Origin: Clostridioides sp. ES-S-0054-01
GTDB taxonomy: Bacteria; Bacillota; Clostridia; Peptostreptococcales; Peptostreptococcaceae
DNA: 64,000 nucleotides
NCBI GenBank assembly: GCA_021561035.1
Contig: CP067346.1
Coordinates: 1,147,001-1,211,000, forward strand
Direction of reading: 5' to 3'
Made by a program: the position numbers and the translations under genes. The notes beneath the pieces were generated by a model. That model saw nothing but the letters and a program-made list of their open reading frames with translations, did not search any database and had not been told where the DNA came from. This document shows, one piece after another, positions 38,070 to 47,127 of this stretch. Position 1 is the stretch's first letter, and each line of letters begins with the position of its first letter.

Positions 38070-39191
38070 ATGAGAGTCGAGGCCCCTATAAAAGTAGATC
38101 GAAAAACTAAAAAGCTTGCTAAAAGAGTTGAGAGTGGGGAAATAGCAGTTGTAAATCATATCGATATAGATGAAGTTGCTGCAAACTCTTTAGTAGAAGC
38201 TAAAATAAAACTTGTCATAAATGCGGCTCCTTCTATAAGTGGTAGGTATCCCAATAAAGGTCCAGGAATATTAACTGAAAATAATATACTAATAATTGAT
38301 AATGTTGGAGAAGAGTTATTTGAAGAATTAAAAGAAGGACAGATTATAGAAGTTGTAGATGGAAAGATATATAGAAAAGGAAAATTTTTAGGTGCTGGCG
38401 AAGTTTTAGACAAGTATGAAGTTTCGCATCTAATAAAGGCTGCCTATGAGAATTTAGCTGTAGAATTGGATAGATTTATAGATAATACTATAGATTATGC
38501 TAAAAAAGAAAAAGGATTTATACTTGGAGAAGTAGAAATTCCAAAAGTGAAAACTAATTATGCTAATAAACATGTATTGATAGTTGTGAGAGGTCAGGAC
38601 TACAAAGAAGATTTGAGTACTATGCTTTCTTATATAGAAGAGGTAAAGCCAGTCTTGGTTGGTGTTGATGGAGGAGCAGATGCTTTAATTGAGTTTGGAT
38701 ATACTCCTGATGTAATCGTAGGAGATATGGATAGCGTGAGTGATGAAGCTTTAAAAAAGGCTAGTGAAATAGTAGTACATGCTTATACGGATGGAAGAGC
38801 ACCAGGTCTTGAAAGAGTTCAGGAATTAGGCTTAGATGCAGTTGTATTTCCTGCACCAGGAACTAGTGAAGATATAGCTATGCTTATCGCTTATGAGTAT
38901 AAAGCTGAGCTAATAGTAGCAGTTGGCACACATTCAAATATGATTGATTTCCTTGAAAAAGGAAGAAAAGGTATGGCAAGTACTTTTTTAGTTAGACTTA
39001 AAATAGGTTCAAAGCTTATAGATGCTAAAGGAGTTAATTTGTTATATAGAAGTAAATTAAAAATAAAGTACATATGGGCATTAATAGCAACAGCATTATT
39101 TCCTGTGTTGGTAGTTGCATCATTATCACCAGGAGTTCAACAATTTGTACAACTAATGCAATTGAAGTTTAGAGTATTATTACAGATGTAA
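38070..39191 (+). CDS. SteA-like protein (thiamin pyrophosphokinase-like fold)
   Basis: 373-aa protein of the SteA family. The central part has VGVDGGADALIEFGYTPDVIVGDMDSVSDEAL, typical of the thiamin pyrophosphokinase-like catalytic fold, and VFPAPGTSEDIAMLIAYEY. The C-terminus has one membrane helix (about 333-352). SteA was described in corynebacteria as a cell-separation protein acting with SteB. The next gene encodes a SteB/MctB-like protein, which supports the assignment. The biochemical activity is not known. GGAGG precedes ATG 38070. Confidence 0.85.
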   Translation: MRVEAPIKVDRKTKKLAKRVESGEIAVVNHIDIDEVAANSLVEAKIKLVINAAPSISGRYPNKGPGILTENNILIIDNVGEELFEELKEGQIIEVVDGKIYRKGKFLGAGEVLDKYEVSHLIKAAYENLAVELDRFIDNTIDYAKKEKGFILGEVEIPKVKTNYANKHVLIVVRGQDYKEDLSTMLSYIEEVKPVLVGVDGGADALIEFGYTPDVIVGDMDSVSDEALKKASEIVVHAYTDGRAPGLERVQELGLDAVVFPAPGTSEDIAMLIAYEYKAELIVAVGTHSNMIDFLEKGRKGMASTFLVRLKIGSKLIDAKGVNLLYRSKLKIKYIWALIATALFPVLVVASLSPGVQQFVQLMQLKFRVLLQM

Positions 39192-39208
39192 ATTTTAGGA
39201 GGATAAAT

Positions 39209-40084
39209 ATGCATATTAATATGAAATATTATATAGTCACTATAGGTGCTATATTTATAGCTTTGGGTATAGGCATGTTAGTAGGATTTAATTTAAATAA
39301 TAATCAACAATTAAGTGAACAACAAGCAAATATAATAAATGATTTGGATGATAAGTTTAATATCTTAAAAGAAAAAAATGATAAACTTGATAGTGACCTA
39401 GCAAATGTAAATAGAGATTATGAAGAGTCAGTTAATTTTATAAATAAAAATGTAGATAAGATTTTAGCTGGCTCGTTGAATGGTAAAAGTATAGGAATAA
39501 TATCAGCTAATGAAAATGACGATTATACAAAGAATATAGAAGACATAATAAATAAATCTAATGGAAGTATTGCATTTAATATAGTATTAAAAGAAAATAT
39601 AACAAATCCAGAAAAGTTAAAAGAAATCTCAACTAAATTAGGTATAGAGGTAAAAAATGCAAATGATGCAATTAATTATATAATTGATACTCTTAAAAAG
39701 GAAGATGCAAGTGATATTCTAACATATCTTCAAGAACTAGATGTAATAAAATTTAACTCTCTTGGAAATACATATCTAAAATATGATTCTGTTGTAATAG
39801 CTGGTGGAAATGATGCAAAAGACAGTACAAAACAGTTTGAAAAGATAGAAAAATTTGTAGTTTCAAAACTTAAATCAGAAAATAAATATTTAGTAGAAGT
39901 TCAAAATACAGGAGTTAAAACTTCTTATGTAGAACTATATTCTAAAAACAAGGTTGCAACTGTAGATAATATTGATGAAGGTATAGGAAGTATATCTCTA
40001 GCTATTCTTCTACAACAAGGTAATATAGTTGGTAATTTTGGTAGATTAGATACTGCAACTTCATTGTTGCCATCTATTAAATAG
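39209..40084 (+). CDS. SteB/MctB-like membrane-anchored coiled-coil protein
   Basis: 291-aa protein with one N-terminal membrane helix (IVTIGAIFIALGIGMLVGF), a coiled coil rich in Asn/Asp/Lys (about 32-75) and a C-terminal globular domain outside the membrane. The arrangement matches the family annotated as copper transporter MctB, whose members beside steA are called SteB. With only one helix, a transporter role is doubtful. AGGAGG precedes the ATG. It is between steA and a glycosyltransferase gene. Confidence 0.8.
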   Translation: MHINMKYYIVTIGAIFIALGIGMLVGFNLNNNQQLSEQQANIINDLDDKFNILKEKNDKLDSDLANVNRDYEESVNFINKNVDKILAGSLNGKSIGIISANENDDYTKNIEDIINKSNGSIAFNIVLKENITNPEKLKEISTKLGIEVKNANDAINYIIDTLKKEDASDILTYLQELDVIKFNSLGNTYLKYDSVVIAGGNDAKDSTKQFEKIEKFVVSKLKSENKYLVEVQNTGVKTSYVELYSKNKVATVDNIDEGIGSISLAILLQQGNIVGNFGRLDTATSLLPSIK

Positions 40085-40107
40085 AAATAATTTTAAGGAG
40101 AGAAAAA

Positions 40108-40800
40108 ATGGATTCTTATATAAGTATAATAATACCAGCTTATAATGAAGAAAGTAGAATAAAATATACATTAGATAGTATAGTTGATATTAAACAAATA
40201 AATGAAATAATAGTTGTCGATGATGGTTCAACTGATAATACTACTAAAGTTGTATCTGAACTAGAAAGTGAAAAGATTAAATTTTTTAAGTTAGATAAAA
40301 ATAGAGGTAAAGGATATGCTTTAAATTATGGTATCAAGTTAGCAATGAAAAATGCAGATATTATAGGTTTTTTAGATGGAGATTTAGGAAATTCTGCTAA
40401 AGAAGTTGAAAAATTAATAGTACCTATATTAAATGGTGATGCTGATGTTACTATAGCCAAGTTTCCTCCTGCGAAGAAAAAAGGAGGTTTGGGATTTGTA
40501 AAGGGTTTAGCTAAGAATTCTGTATTTGAGATGACTGGTGTTGAGTTAGATGCAACTTTATCAGGTCAAAGAGTATTTAAAAGAGAAGTTTTAGAAAAAT
40601 TTGATGAAATACCTTTTGGATATGGAGTAGAAGTTGGAATGACCATTGATATCTTAAAGCATGGATTTAAAATTAAAGAAGTACTAGTAAATATGACTCA
40701 TAATGAAACAGGAAGAAATTTAAAAGGTTTTATTCATAGAGGGAAACAGTATTATCATATAAAAAAGGTTTTGGGACAAAAAAAGAAAGAATGGAGGTAA
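40108..40800 (+). CDS. Family 2 glycosyltransferase
   Basis: 230-aa GT-A enzyme. The N-terminus has IIIPAYNEESRI, IVVDDGSTDNT, and FLDGDLGNS as the metal-binding DxD-like motif; the acceptor side shows SGQRVFKREVLE. It resembles dolichyl-phosphate-glucose or polyprenyl-phosphate glycosyltransferases in its length and order. The adjacent membrane GT4-like gene suggests that both act on a polyprenyl phosphate carrier; this is inference. Confidence 0.88.
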   Translation: MDSYISIIIPAYNEESRIKYTLDSIVDIKQINEIIVVDDGSTDNTTKVVSELESEKIKFFKLDKNRGKGYALNYGIKLAMKNADIIGFLDGDLGNSAKEVEKLIVPILNGDADVTIAKFPPAKKKGGLGFVKGLAKNSVFEMTGVELDATLSGQRVFKREVLEKFDEIPFGYGVEVGMTIDILKHGFKIKEVLVNMTHNETGRNLKGFIHRGKQYYHIKKVLGQKKKEWR

Positions 40801-40807
40801 TATCTTA

Positions 40808-41632
40808 GTGAAAGATTATATACTTTATACCATTTTATTATTAACTGGATTATTTGGAACCTATGCTGTAATTCCACTATTTAAAAATTTATTGATAAAT
40901 GGAAATGTACTTAGACCAAACTATAAAAAAGATATGATACCAGTAAGTATGGGAATTGTGTTTTTACCTATGATTGTAATTAATGGAATAATACTTGCTT
41001 TCTTTACTACAGAATTTAAGGATTTAGCGTATATATTTATGTTTATGTTTGGTATGATATCCATGTTTTTTGCAGGGATACTAGACGATGTCATTGGAAA
41101 TAGAGATGTAAGTGGTTTAAAGGGGCATTTTAAGAGTTTATTTAAAGGAAGTCTTACAACAGGAGGTTTTAAAGCCTTATTTGGTGGATTTGTAGGACTT
41201 ATAGTTTCTGTTGCTATATCAAAGGATATAATTGATATAATAATAAATACACTGATAATAGCTCTATCAACTAATTTAATGAATCTTTTGGACTTAAGAC
41301 CAGGAAGAGCAATAAAAGCATATTTATTCATAATGGTAATTATATTTTTAACACTGACAGGATTTGTTCAAGTTCTTCCATTACTTATAGTACCAAATGT
41401 ACTTGCATATTTTAACTATGATTTAAAGGCAAGAGCCATGATGGGAGATACTGGTTCAAATGTCCTTGGAATATCTATTGGGATGCTCATTTCTTTTGGG
41501 TATCCATTTAATGTTAGATTAGGATGGTTAATATTTATAGTTATTATGCATATATTCACTGAGAAATACTCATTAACTAAGATAATAGAAAAAAATAAAC
41601 TATTAAATTTTATAGATAAATTGGGAAGGTAG
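40808..41632 (+). CDS. MraY/WecA-like phosphoglycosyl transferase family membrane protein
   Basis: 274-aa polytopic protein with about eight helices. Motifs of the MraY/WecA superfamily are present: GILDDVIGNRD (DD pair), NLMNLLDLRPGRA, and MMGDTGSNVLG. It is shorter than MraY (about 320 aa), and the NxDG-type motif is changed to NLLDLRPG, so the substrate may differ. GTG 40808 starts the gene after an SD in the end of the previous one. It belongs to the steA cluster. Confidence 0.82.
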   Translation: MKDYILYTILLLTGLFGTYAVIPLFKNLLINGNVLRPNYKKDMIPVSMGIVFLPMIVINGIILAFFTTEFKDLAYIFMFMFGMISMFFAGILDDVIGNRDVSGLKGHFKSLFKGSLTTGGFKALFGGFVGLIVSVAISKDIIDIIINTLIIALSTNLMNLLDLRPGRAIKAYLFIMVIIFLTLTGFVQVLPLLIVPNVLAYFNYDLKARAMMGDTGSNVLGISIGMLISFGYPFNVRLGWLIFIVIMHIFTEKYSLTKIIEKNKLLNFIDKLGR

Positions 41633-41636
41633 TATT

Positions 41637-42704
41637 ATGATAAGCAAAAGAGTGGGGATTGTTGAATCAATAGTAAGTCAAACTGAAACTCTAGATGATA
41701 TAAGAGTAAATGTAAATGGAGAAATACAAAGGGCATATAATTATCCCAAAATATCTGGAACTATAAATATAGGAGATGAAGTAGTTTTAAATACAACAGC
41801 AGTAGAACTAAGCTTAGGTACAGGTGGATACCATTTTGTAATAACTAATTTAAATAATTTAGAATCTACTTTAACTGAAGGTGGTCATATAATGAAACTT
41901 AGATATACACCTCTTCAAATAAAAGTGGATTCTGTTGAAGAACAAGAAAGTATTTATCATGATGAATTTGAGAATTTTAAAGGATTAGAAAGTCTTTCTG
42001 TTGTAGTGGGGACTCTTCATAGTATGTTGACTCCATTTGCAGCTTCATTTAAAAGAAATAATCCAAATAAAAAATTAGTATATATAATGACTGATGGGGC
42101 TTCTCTTTCAATTTATTTAAGTAAAAATGTGGATACTTTAAAAGAAAAAAAATTAATAGATAGTACGATAACTATAGGAAATGCTTTTGGTGGAGATTAT
42201 GAATGTATAAATATATATACTGCACTAATTACAGCAAAAGAAATACTAAAGGCAGATGTAGTATTTGTAAGCATGGGACCAGGAATTGCTGGAACAGGAA
42301 CAAAATATGGATTTACAGGGATTGAACAAGGTCCAATTCTTGATGCTGTAAAAAAACTTGGTGGAAGAGCAATAGCAATTCCAAGAGTTAGTTTTGCTGA
42401 TAAACGGGAAAGACATCAAGGCATTTCACACCATAGTATGACTGTATTTAAAGATATTGTAAATGTAAATGTAGACATACCGATAACTATATATGATGAT
42501 GAAAAATTAAAATTTATAAAAGAGCAAGTCGATTCAAATGGTTTAGACAAAAAGCATAATATAATTTATATAGATAATAATAAAACGAAAGAGGATTTAG
42601 ACTATTTTAATCTAAAAGTAAAGAGTATGGGAAGAAATTATGAACAAGATGAGGCATTTTTCAAAGCTGCAAGCACAGCAGCATATTACTTAATGGAGGT
42701 TTAA
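41637..42704 (+). CDS. DUF3866 family protein
   Basis: 355-aa cytoplasmic protein of a family with no proven function. Seen in the sequence are an N-terminal beta-rich region (GTINIGDEVVLNTTAVELSLGTGGYHFV), a middle FGGDYECINIYTALI, and GPGIAGTGTKYGFTGIEQG, then SFADKRERHQGISHHS. It is tightly spaced (4 nt upstream, 1 nt downstream) between the membrane transferase and the Nudix gene, so it is a member of that transcript. I do not assign an activity. Confidence 0.85.
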   Translation: MISKRVGIVESIVSQTETLDDIRVNVNGEIQRAYNYPKISGTINIGDEVVLNTTAVELSLGTGGYHFVITNLNNLESTLTEGGHIMKLRYTPLQIKVDSVEEQESIYHDEFENFKGLESLSVVVGTLHSMLTPFAASFKRNNPNKKLVYIMTDGASLSIYLSKNVDTLKEKKLIDSTITIGNAFGGDYECINIYTALITAKEILKADVVFVSMGPGIAGTGTKYGFTGIEQGPILDAVKKLGGRAIAIPRVSFADKRERHQGISHHSMTVFKDIVNVNVDIPITIYDDEKLKFIKEQVDSNGLDKKHNIIYIDNNKTKEDLDYFNLKVKSMGRNYEQDEAFFKAASTAAYYLMEV

Positions 42705-42705
42705 G

Positions 42706-43242
42706 ATGGTATTAGAAGAAAAAACTATTAGTAGTGATAGGGTTTATACAGGTAAAGTAATTACTTTAAAGGTTGATACTGTTGAAATTCCAGGGCAAGG
42801 ATATCAAAAAAGGGAATTAGTAGAAGTTGGTGGAGCAGTAGGAATAGTTGCAATTACAGATGATAATAAAGTTGTACTAGTTAAGCAATTTAGAAAACCT
42901 ATAGAAAAGCCAATATTTGAAATTCCAGCTGGTAAACTAGAAAAAAATGAAAGTCCAAAAGAATGTGCTGAAAGAGAATTAAAAGAAGAAACTGGGTATA
43001 GTGCAAAAAATATTAAACTAATACATAAATTTTTCACTTCAGCAGGTTTTTCTAATGAGATAATGTTTGTATATTTAGCAACGGGTCTTACTCCAGGAGA
43101 GAATAATCTAGATGCAGATGAGTTTTTAGATGTCTATGAAATTGAGCTTGAAGAAGCATATAATATGGTATTAAAAAATGATATTGAGGATGCAAAAACT
43201 TCTATTGGATTGTTATTAGTAAAAGATATGTTTAAAAATTAA
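42706..43242 (+). CDS. Nudix hydrolase, ADP-ribose pyrophosphatase type
   Basis: 178-aa Nudix enzyme. The full box is present: G at GKLEKNE, then SPKECAE, REL and KEETGY (GX5EX7REUXEEXGU). The N-terminal DRVYTGKVITLKVDTVEIPG and AVGIVAIT, and the C-terminal acidic segment, fit the NudF/ADP-ribose pyrophosphatase subgroup. In Bacillus nudF also lies close to spoIIM and xerD, so synteny agrees. Confidence 0.9.
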   Translation: MVLEEKTISSDRVYTGKVITLKVDTVEIPGQGYQKRELVEVGGAVGIVAITDDNKVVLVKQFRKPIEKPIFEIPAGKLEKNESPKECAERELKEETGYSAKNIKLIHKFFTSAGFSNEIMFVYLATGLTPGENNLDADEFLDVYEIELEEAYNMVLKNDIEDAKTSIGLLLVKDMFKN

Positions 43243-43260
43243 TATTTATAAGATGAATAA

Positions 43261-43301
43261 CCCCTTGTCCTAAAGCATATTATTTTATAAAGGACAAGGG
43301 G
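43261..43301 (+). promoter_or_regulatory. Stem that covers the spoIIM SD; contains GGACAAG box
   Basis: CCCCTTGTCCT (43261-43271) pairs perfectly with AGGACAAGGGG (43291-43301) across a 19-nt loop. The right arm contains most of the spoIIM SD (AAGGGGG). There is no T-run. As DNA, the two arms are inverted GGACAAG boxes, the core of a SpoIIID site. Both readings are inference. Confidence 0.6.
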
Positions 43302-43309
43302 GAATAAAA

Positions 43310-43915
43310 TTGAGAAGAACATATAGAAAAAATGATTTTAGAGAATTGAATAGACAAATAATTATTATAGGATTGTTGTTTATGATGTCTATTGTTGTTG
43401 GGTCTTATATAAATAAAGTATTGCCTGGTTCTAGTAACAATATATTAAACAATATAAATCCTGCTGTAGAGTATTATAATTTAAATATAAGCATAAAAGA
43501 TACAGTTATACAGAATTTAAAATCAGATGCAATTTTTATGGGCTCAATAGCTCTATTAAGCCTGTTTGTAGTAACAATTCCGGCAGTTCTGGTAGCTTTT
43601 GTGTTAAAAGGTATGTCAATCGGTTATACAATAAATAGTTGTATACTGGCATTAAAATTTAAAAGTATAAAAATGATTTTAATAATATTATTTAAAAATT
43701 TGATTATTATTCCATGTGCAATCATATTAGCATTAATTAGTTTAAGCTATTTTAAAGAGATGGTTTATGAATTTAAAAAGAAAAATAGAAAAAATATGCA
43801 ATTTTTAATTAAGAGGTATATACTAAATATTATAATTATAATAGCACTATCATTGGGGTTGCAATTAATATTAAATACTGCAAGTATTGGTATTATTAAG
43901 TTCCTAGTTAAATAA
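43310..43915 (+). CDS. spoIIM: Stage II sporulation protein M
   Basis: 201-aa membrane protein of the DMP engulfment complex (SpoIID-SpoIIM-SpoIIP), made in the mother cell. About five hydrophobic segments; the family region with GSYINKVLPGSSNN, FVLKGMSIGYTI and NLIIIPCAIILAL is visible. TTG 43310 is the start, 7 nt after AAGGGGG. That SD is inside a perfect stem. Gene order Nudix-spoIIM-xerD-deoB follows Bacillus except that fur is absent. Confidence 0.92.
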   Translation: MRRTYRKNDFRELNRQIIIIGLLFMMSIVVGSYINKVLPGSSNNILNNINPAVEYYNLNISIKDTVIQNLKSDAIFMGSIALLSLFVVTIPAVLVAFVLKGMSIGYTINSCILALKFKSIKMILIILFKNLIIIPCAIILALISLSYFKEMVYEFKKKNRKNMQFLIKRYILNIIIIIALSLGLQLILNTASIGIIKFLVK

Positions 43916-43926
43916 AGGAGTTTATA

Positions 43927-44841
43927 ATGGATATTATAGAGGGATATATAGATTACATAAAAGATAAAAAGCGATTATCAGAAAATACAGTGGCATCATA
44001 CTTTATGGATATAAAAAAATATATGGAATATATAAATCAAAAGAGTATTAAACTAGTAGATATAGTGGAAAATGATATTATAAGTTACTTAATAAAGTTG
44101 GAAAAAGATAATGTATCAATAGCTACAATAGCGAGGATGATATCCTCTATAAAATCTTTTCATGATTATTTATTTTTAAATCATATATGTACAAATAATC
44201 CTGCAAAAGATATAAAAAAACCTAAAATAAAAAAAGAAAATATAAATATACTTACAGAAGAAGAAATTGAAAGACTATTAAATTTTCCAAAGCTAACAAC
44301 TCCTAAGTTGATTAGGGACAAGGCTATTTTTGAAGTACTATATGGTACTGGTATAAAAGTATCTGAATTAGTAGAGATGAATATAGAAGATGTTGACCTA
44401 GACATTGATTATATATATTGTAATTCATGTTGTAAAAGTCAAAGAGTGATACCACTTTGTGATATTACAAAACTTTATTTAGAAAAGTATATAAAAGAAG
44501 CAAGACCTAAAATGGCTGTAGAAGGTGAAAAATCATTATTCGTAAGCTCATTAGGTCAAAGATTTACACGACAAGGTCTTTGGAAAGTCATAAAAAAATA
44601 TTCTAATTTAGCCAATATAGATAAAAATATAAATCCTACAATGCTTAGACATTCATTTGCAATTCATTTATTAAATGAAGGTGCTAACATTGCTGTTGTA
44701 AGTAAAATTTTAGGAAATGTTAATTTATCTAGTTTGCAAGTATATTTAAATCATATAGATAAAAACGTGAGAAGAGAAATAAAGGAAAAACATCCTAGAA
44801 ATGATATTGATATAGAATTACAAAAAGCAGAGGCTAAATAA
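43927..44841 (+). CDS. XerD-like tyrosine recombinase with degenerate active site
   Basis: 304-aa phage-integrase-fold protein in the position of Bacillus xerD/ripX. The SAM-like N-terminal domain (ENTVASYFMDIKKYMEY) and the catalytic domain are complete. Aligning to XerD motifs, Arg I is Lys144 (GTGIKVSEL), His II is Thr238 (NPTMLRHSF), and the third His is Asn264 (ILGNVNL), while Lys170, Arg241 and nucleophile Tyr273 remain. Three of six catalytic positions are thus changed, so strand exchange activity is doubtful. It could be a partner subunit or a DNA-binding relic; another Xer would then resolve dimers. Confidence 0.85.
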   Translation: MDIIEGYIDYIKDKKRLSENTVASYFMDIKKYMEYINQKSIKLVDIVENDIISYLIKLEKDNVSIATIARMISSIKSFHDYLFLNHICTNNPAKDIKKPKIKKENINILTEEEIERLLNFPKLTTPKLIRDKAIFEVLYGTGIKVSELVEMNIEDVDLDIDYIYCNSCCKSQRVIPLCDITKLYLEKYIKEARPKMAVEGEKSLFVSSLGQRFTRQGLWKVIKKYSNLANIDKNINPTMLRHSFAIHLLNEGANIAVVSKILGNVNLSSLQVYLNHIDKNVRREIKEKHPRNDIDIELQKAEAK

Positions 44842-44882
44842 ACTGTATAGCAAATTTTATAACTTAGAAGGAGCATATTTAT

Positions 44883-46055
44883 ATGAGCAGAGTAATTTGG
44901 ATTGTAATTGATAGTGTTGGGATAGGAGCATTACCTGATGCTGAAAAATTTGGTGATAGCAAGGATGTAAGTACCCTTGGAAATATATTTAAGGAATATC
45001 CAGATATTCAGATTCCTAATATGAGAAATTTAGGTATAGGCAATATAGATGGTATAGATTTTTTTGAAAGTATAAAAGAACCAATAGGTTGTTTTGGAAA
45101 GTGTAAGGAAATGTCTCAGGGAAAAGATACTACTACAGGTCATTGGGAAATGACTGGTATAATAGTTGACAAACCCTTTAAGACATTTGAACATGGATTC
45201 TCTAAGGAGATAATAGAAGAGTTTGAGAAAAAAACTGGAAGAAAAGTAGTAGGAAATAAACCAGCTTCAGGAACTGTAATAATAGATGAGTATGGAGAGC
45301 ATCAAATAAAAACTGGTAATGTAATAGTATATACATCAGCTGATAGTGTATTTCAGATAGCTGCTAATGAAGAAGTAATTCCCCTAGAAGAACTCTATAA
45401 TATGTGCAAAATCGCTAGGGAAATAATGATGGGGGATAATGCAGTAGCTAGAGTAATTGCTAGACCATTCATAGGTAAGAAAAAAGGTGAGTTTGTGAGG
45501 ACTTCAAATAGAAGAGATTATTCATTAGACCCATTTGAACCAACAGTTCTTGACAATATAAAAGAATCAGGGCTTGACGTTTTAGCAGTTGGAAAAATAG
45601 AAGATATTTTTAATGGAAAAGGAATTACAGATGCTATCCACACTAAAAGTAATATGGATGGAGTGGATGAAACTTTAAATTATATGAAACAAGATAATAA
45701 AGGTCTGATATATTCAAATCTTGTTGATTTTGATTCTAAATATGGTCATAGAAGAGACCCAGAGGGATATAAGAAAGCACTTGAAGAGTTTGATAGTAGA
45801 CTTCCTGAAATAATGGCTAATATGAGAGAAGATGATATTTTAATAATCAATGCAGACCATGGAAATGACCCAACATATAAAGGTACAGACCATACAAGAG
45901 AATATATACCAGTTATGATTTATGGCAATAAGATTAAAAAAGGTTTTAATTTAGGAGTAAAAGATACTTTTGCTGATATTGGAGCAACTGTTGCAGATAT
46001 ACTAAATGTAAAATTGCCTAAACATGGGTCAAGCTTTAAAGAAGATTTATTTTAA
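44883..46055 (+). CDS. deoB: Phosphopentomutase
   Basis: Interconverts ribose or deoxyribose 1- and 5-phosphates, linking nucleoside breakdown to the pentose pathway. The 390-aa protein has WIVIDSVGIGALPDA, the active Thr region QGKDTTTGHWEMTG, ASGTVIIDEYG, and the metal motifs NLVDFDSKYGHRRDP, NADHGNDPTYKGTDHTRE. Typical alkaline-phosphatase fold length. First of deoB-punA-pdp. Confidence 0.97.
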   Translation: MSRVIWIVIDSVGIGALPDAEKFGDSKDVSTLGNIFKEYPDIQIPNMRNLGIGNIDGIDFFESIKEPIGCFGKCKEMSQGKDTTTGHWEMTGIIVDKPFKTFEHGFSKEIIEEFEKKTGRKVVGNKPASGTVIIDEYGEHQIKTGNVIVYTSADSVFQIAANEEVIPLEELYNMCKIAREIMMGDNAVARVIARPFIGKKKGEFVRTSNRRDYSLDPFEPTVLDNIKESGLDVLAVGKIEDIFNGKGITDAIHTKSNMDGVDETLNYMKQDNKGLIYSNLVDFDSKYGHRRDPEGYKKALEEFDSRLPEIMANMREDDILIINADHGNDPTYKGTDHTREYIPVMIYGNKIKKGFNLGVKDTFADIGATVADILNVKLPKHGSSFKEDLF

Positions 46056-46110
46056 ATTAGAAAATGATAAAATGTTAAAAAACTTAACTTAATAGGATGG
46101 AGAGATGGGA

Positions 46111-46923
46111 ATGTTTGAAAAGATAGCACAAAGCAGTAAATTTATAAATTCTAAAATTAATATAAAACCTAAAATTGGTTTGATACTAGGTTCTGGACTA
46201 GGTGATTTAGCAAATGATATAGAAGATTCTGTCACAATTAAATATAGTGAAATTCCAAATTTCCCTGTATCAACAGTAGAAGGACATGCTGGACAACTTG
46301 TCATTGGAAAACTTGAAGGAAAAGAAGTAATTGCTATGCAAGGTAGATTTCATTATTATGAAGGATATTCTCAGAAAGAAGCTACTTTTCCTGTAAGAGT
46401 TATGAAAGCCTTAGGAGTTGAGGTTCTTATAGTAACCAATGCTGCTGGAGGCGTAAATAAAGAGTTTAAAGCAGGAGATTTGATGCTTATAAGAGACCAT
46501 ATAAACTTTAGTGGAAATAATCCATTAGTAGGAAAAAATGATGATAGATTTGGAGCTAGATTTCCAGATATGTCGGATGCCTATTCTTTTAAATATGTAG
46601 ATATAGTTAAAAACTGTGCTAAAGAATGTAATATAGATGTAAAAGAAGGCGTTTATATGTTTTTTAGCGGACCAAACTATGAGACACCAGCCGAAGTGAG
46701 AATGGCTCAAATTTTAGGAGCTGATGCTGTAGGTATGTCTACTGTTCCAGAAGTCATAGTAGCGGCACATTCTAATATTAGTGTTATTGGTATATCTTGT
46801 ATAACAAATATGGCTGCTGGTATCTTAAATCAGCCACTAAGTCATGAGGAAGTAATACAAACCACTCAAAAAGTTAAATCAGAATTTATGAATTTAGTTA
46901 AAAGAACAGTTAAAAATTTATAA
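46111..46923 (+). CDS. punA: Purine nucleoside phosphorylase (trimeric PNP)
   Basis: Phosphorolysis of guanosine/inosine type nucleosides. The 270-aa protein has GLILGSGLGDLA, VEGHAGQLVIG, MQGRFHYYEGYS, TNAAGGVN, and GPNYETPAEVRM, DAVGMSTVPEVI. ATG 46111 is chosen: GGAG is 8 nt upstream; ATG 46105 is only 2 nt away from it. Product ribose-1-phosphate feeds DeoB. A terminator follows at 47003. Confidence 0.95.
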   Translation: MFEKIAQSSKFINSKINIKPKIGLILGSGLGDLANDIEDSVTIKYSEIPNFPVSTVEGHAGQLVIGKLEGKEVIAMQGRFHYYEGYSQKEATFPVRVMKALGVEVLIVTNAAGGVNKEFKAGDLMLIRDHINFSGNNPLVGKNDDRFGARFPDMSDAYSFKYVDIVKNCAKECNIDVKEGVYMFFSGPNYETPAEVRMAQILGADAVGMSTVPEVIVAAHSNISVIGISCITNMAAGILNQPLSHEEVIQTTQKVKSEFMNLVKRTVKNL

Positions 46924-47002
46924 ATTAAAGATTATTATAAATTTTTTGAGTAAATTTATAATAAAATAATCAGTGTTTGATTTGAAAAGAATTAATAAGG
47001 AG

Positions 47003-47047
47003 CTGTCTTGATATAGAAAGTTATTTCTAATAAAAGACAGTTTTTTT
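47003..47047 (+). terminator. Terminator after punA
   Basis: Outer stem CTGTCTT/AAGACAG (47003-47009 with 47034-47040) with an inner TAGAAA/TTTCTA stem, then seven T. Confidence 0.85.
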
Positions 47048-47127
47048 ATAATACTATCACGTTTAAAAATGTTTTCAAATTTAAAGATTGATTTAAATTA
47101 TTACAGATTAGAATGGAGATTTGAAGT

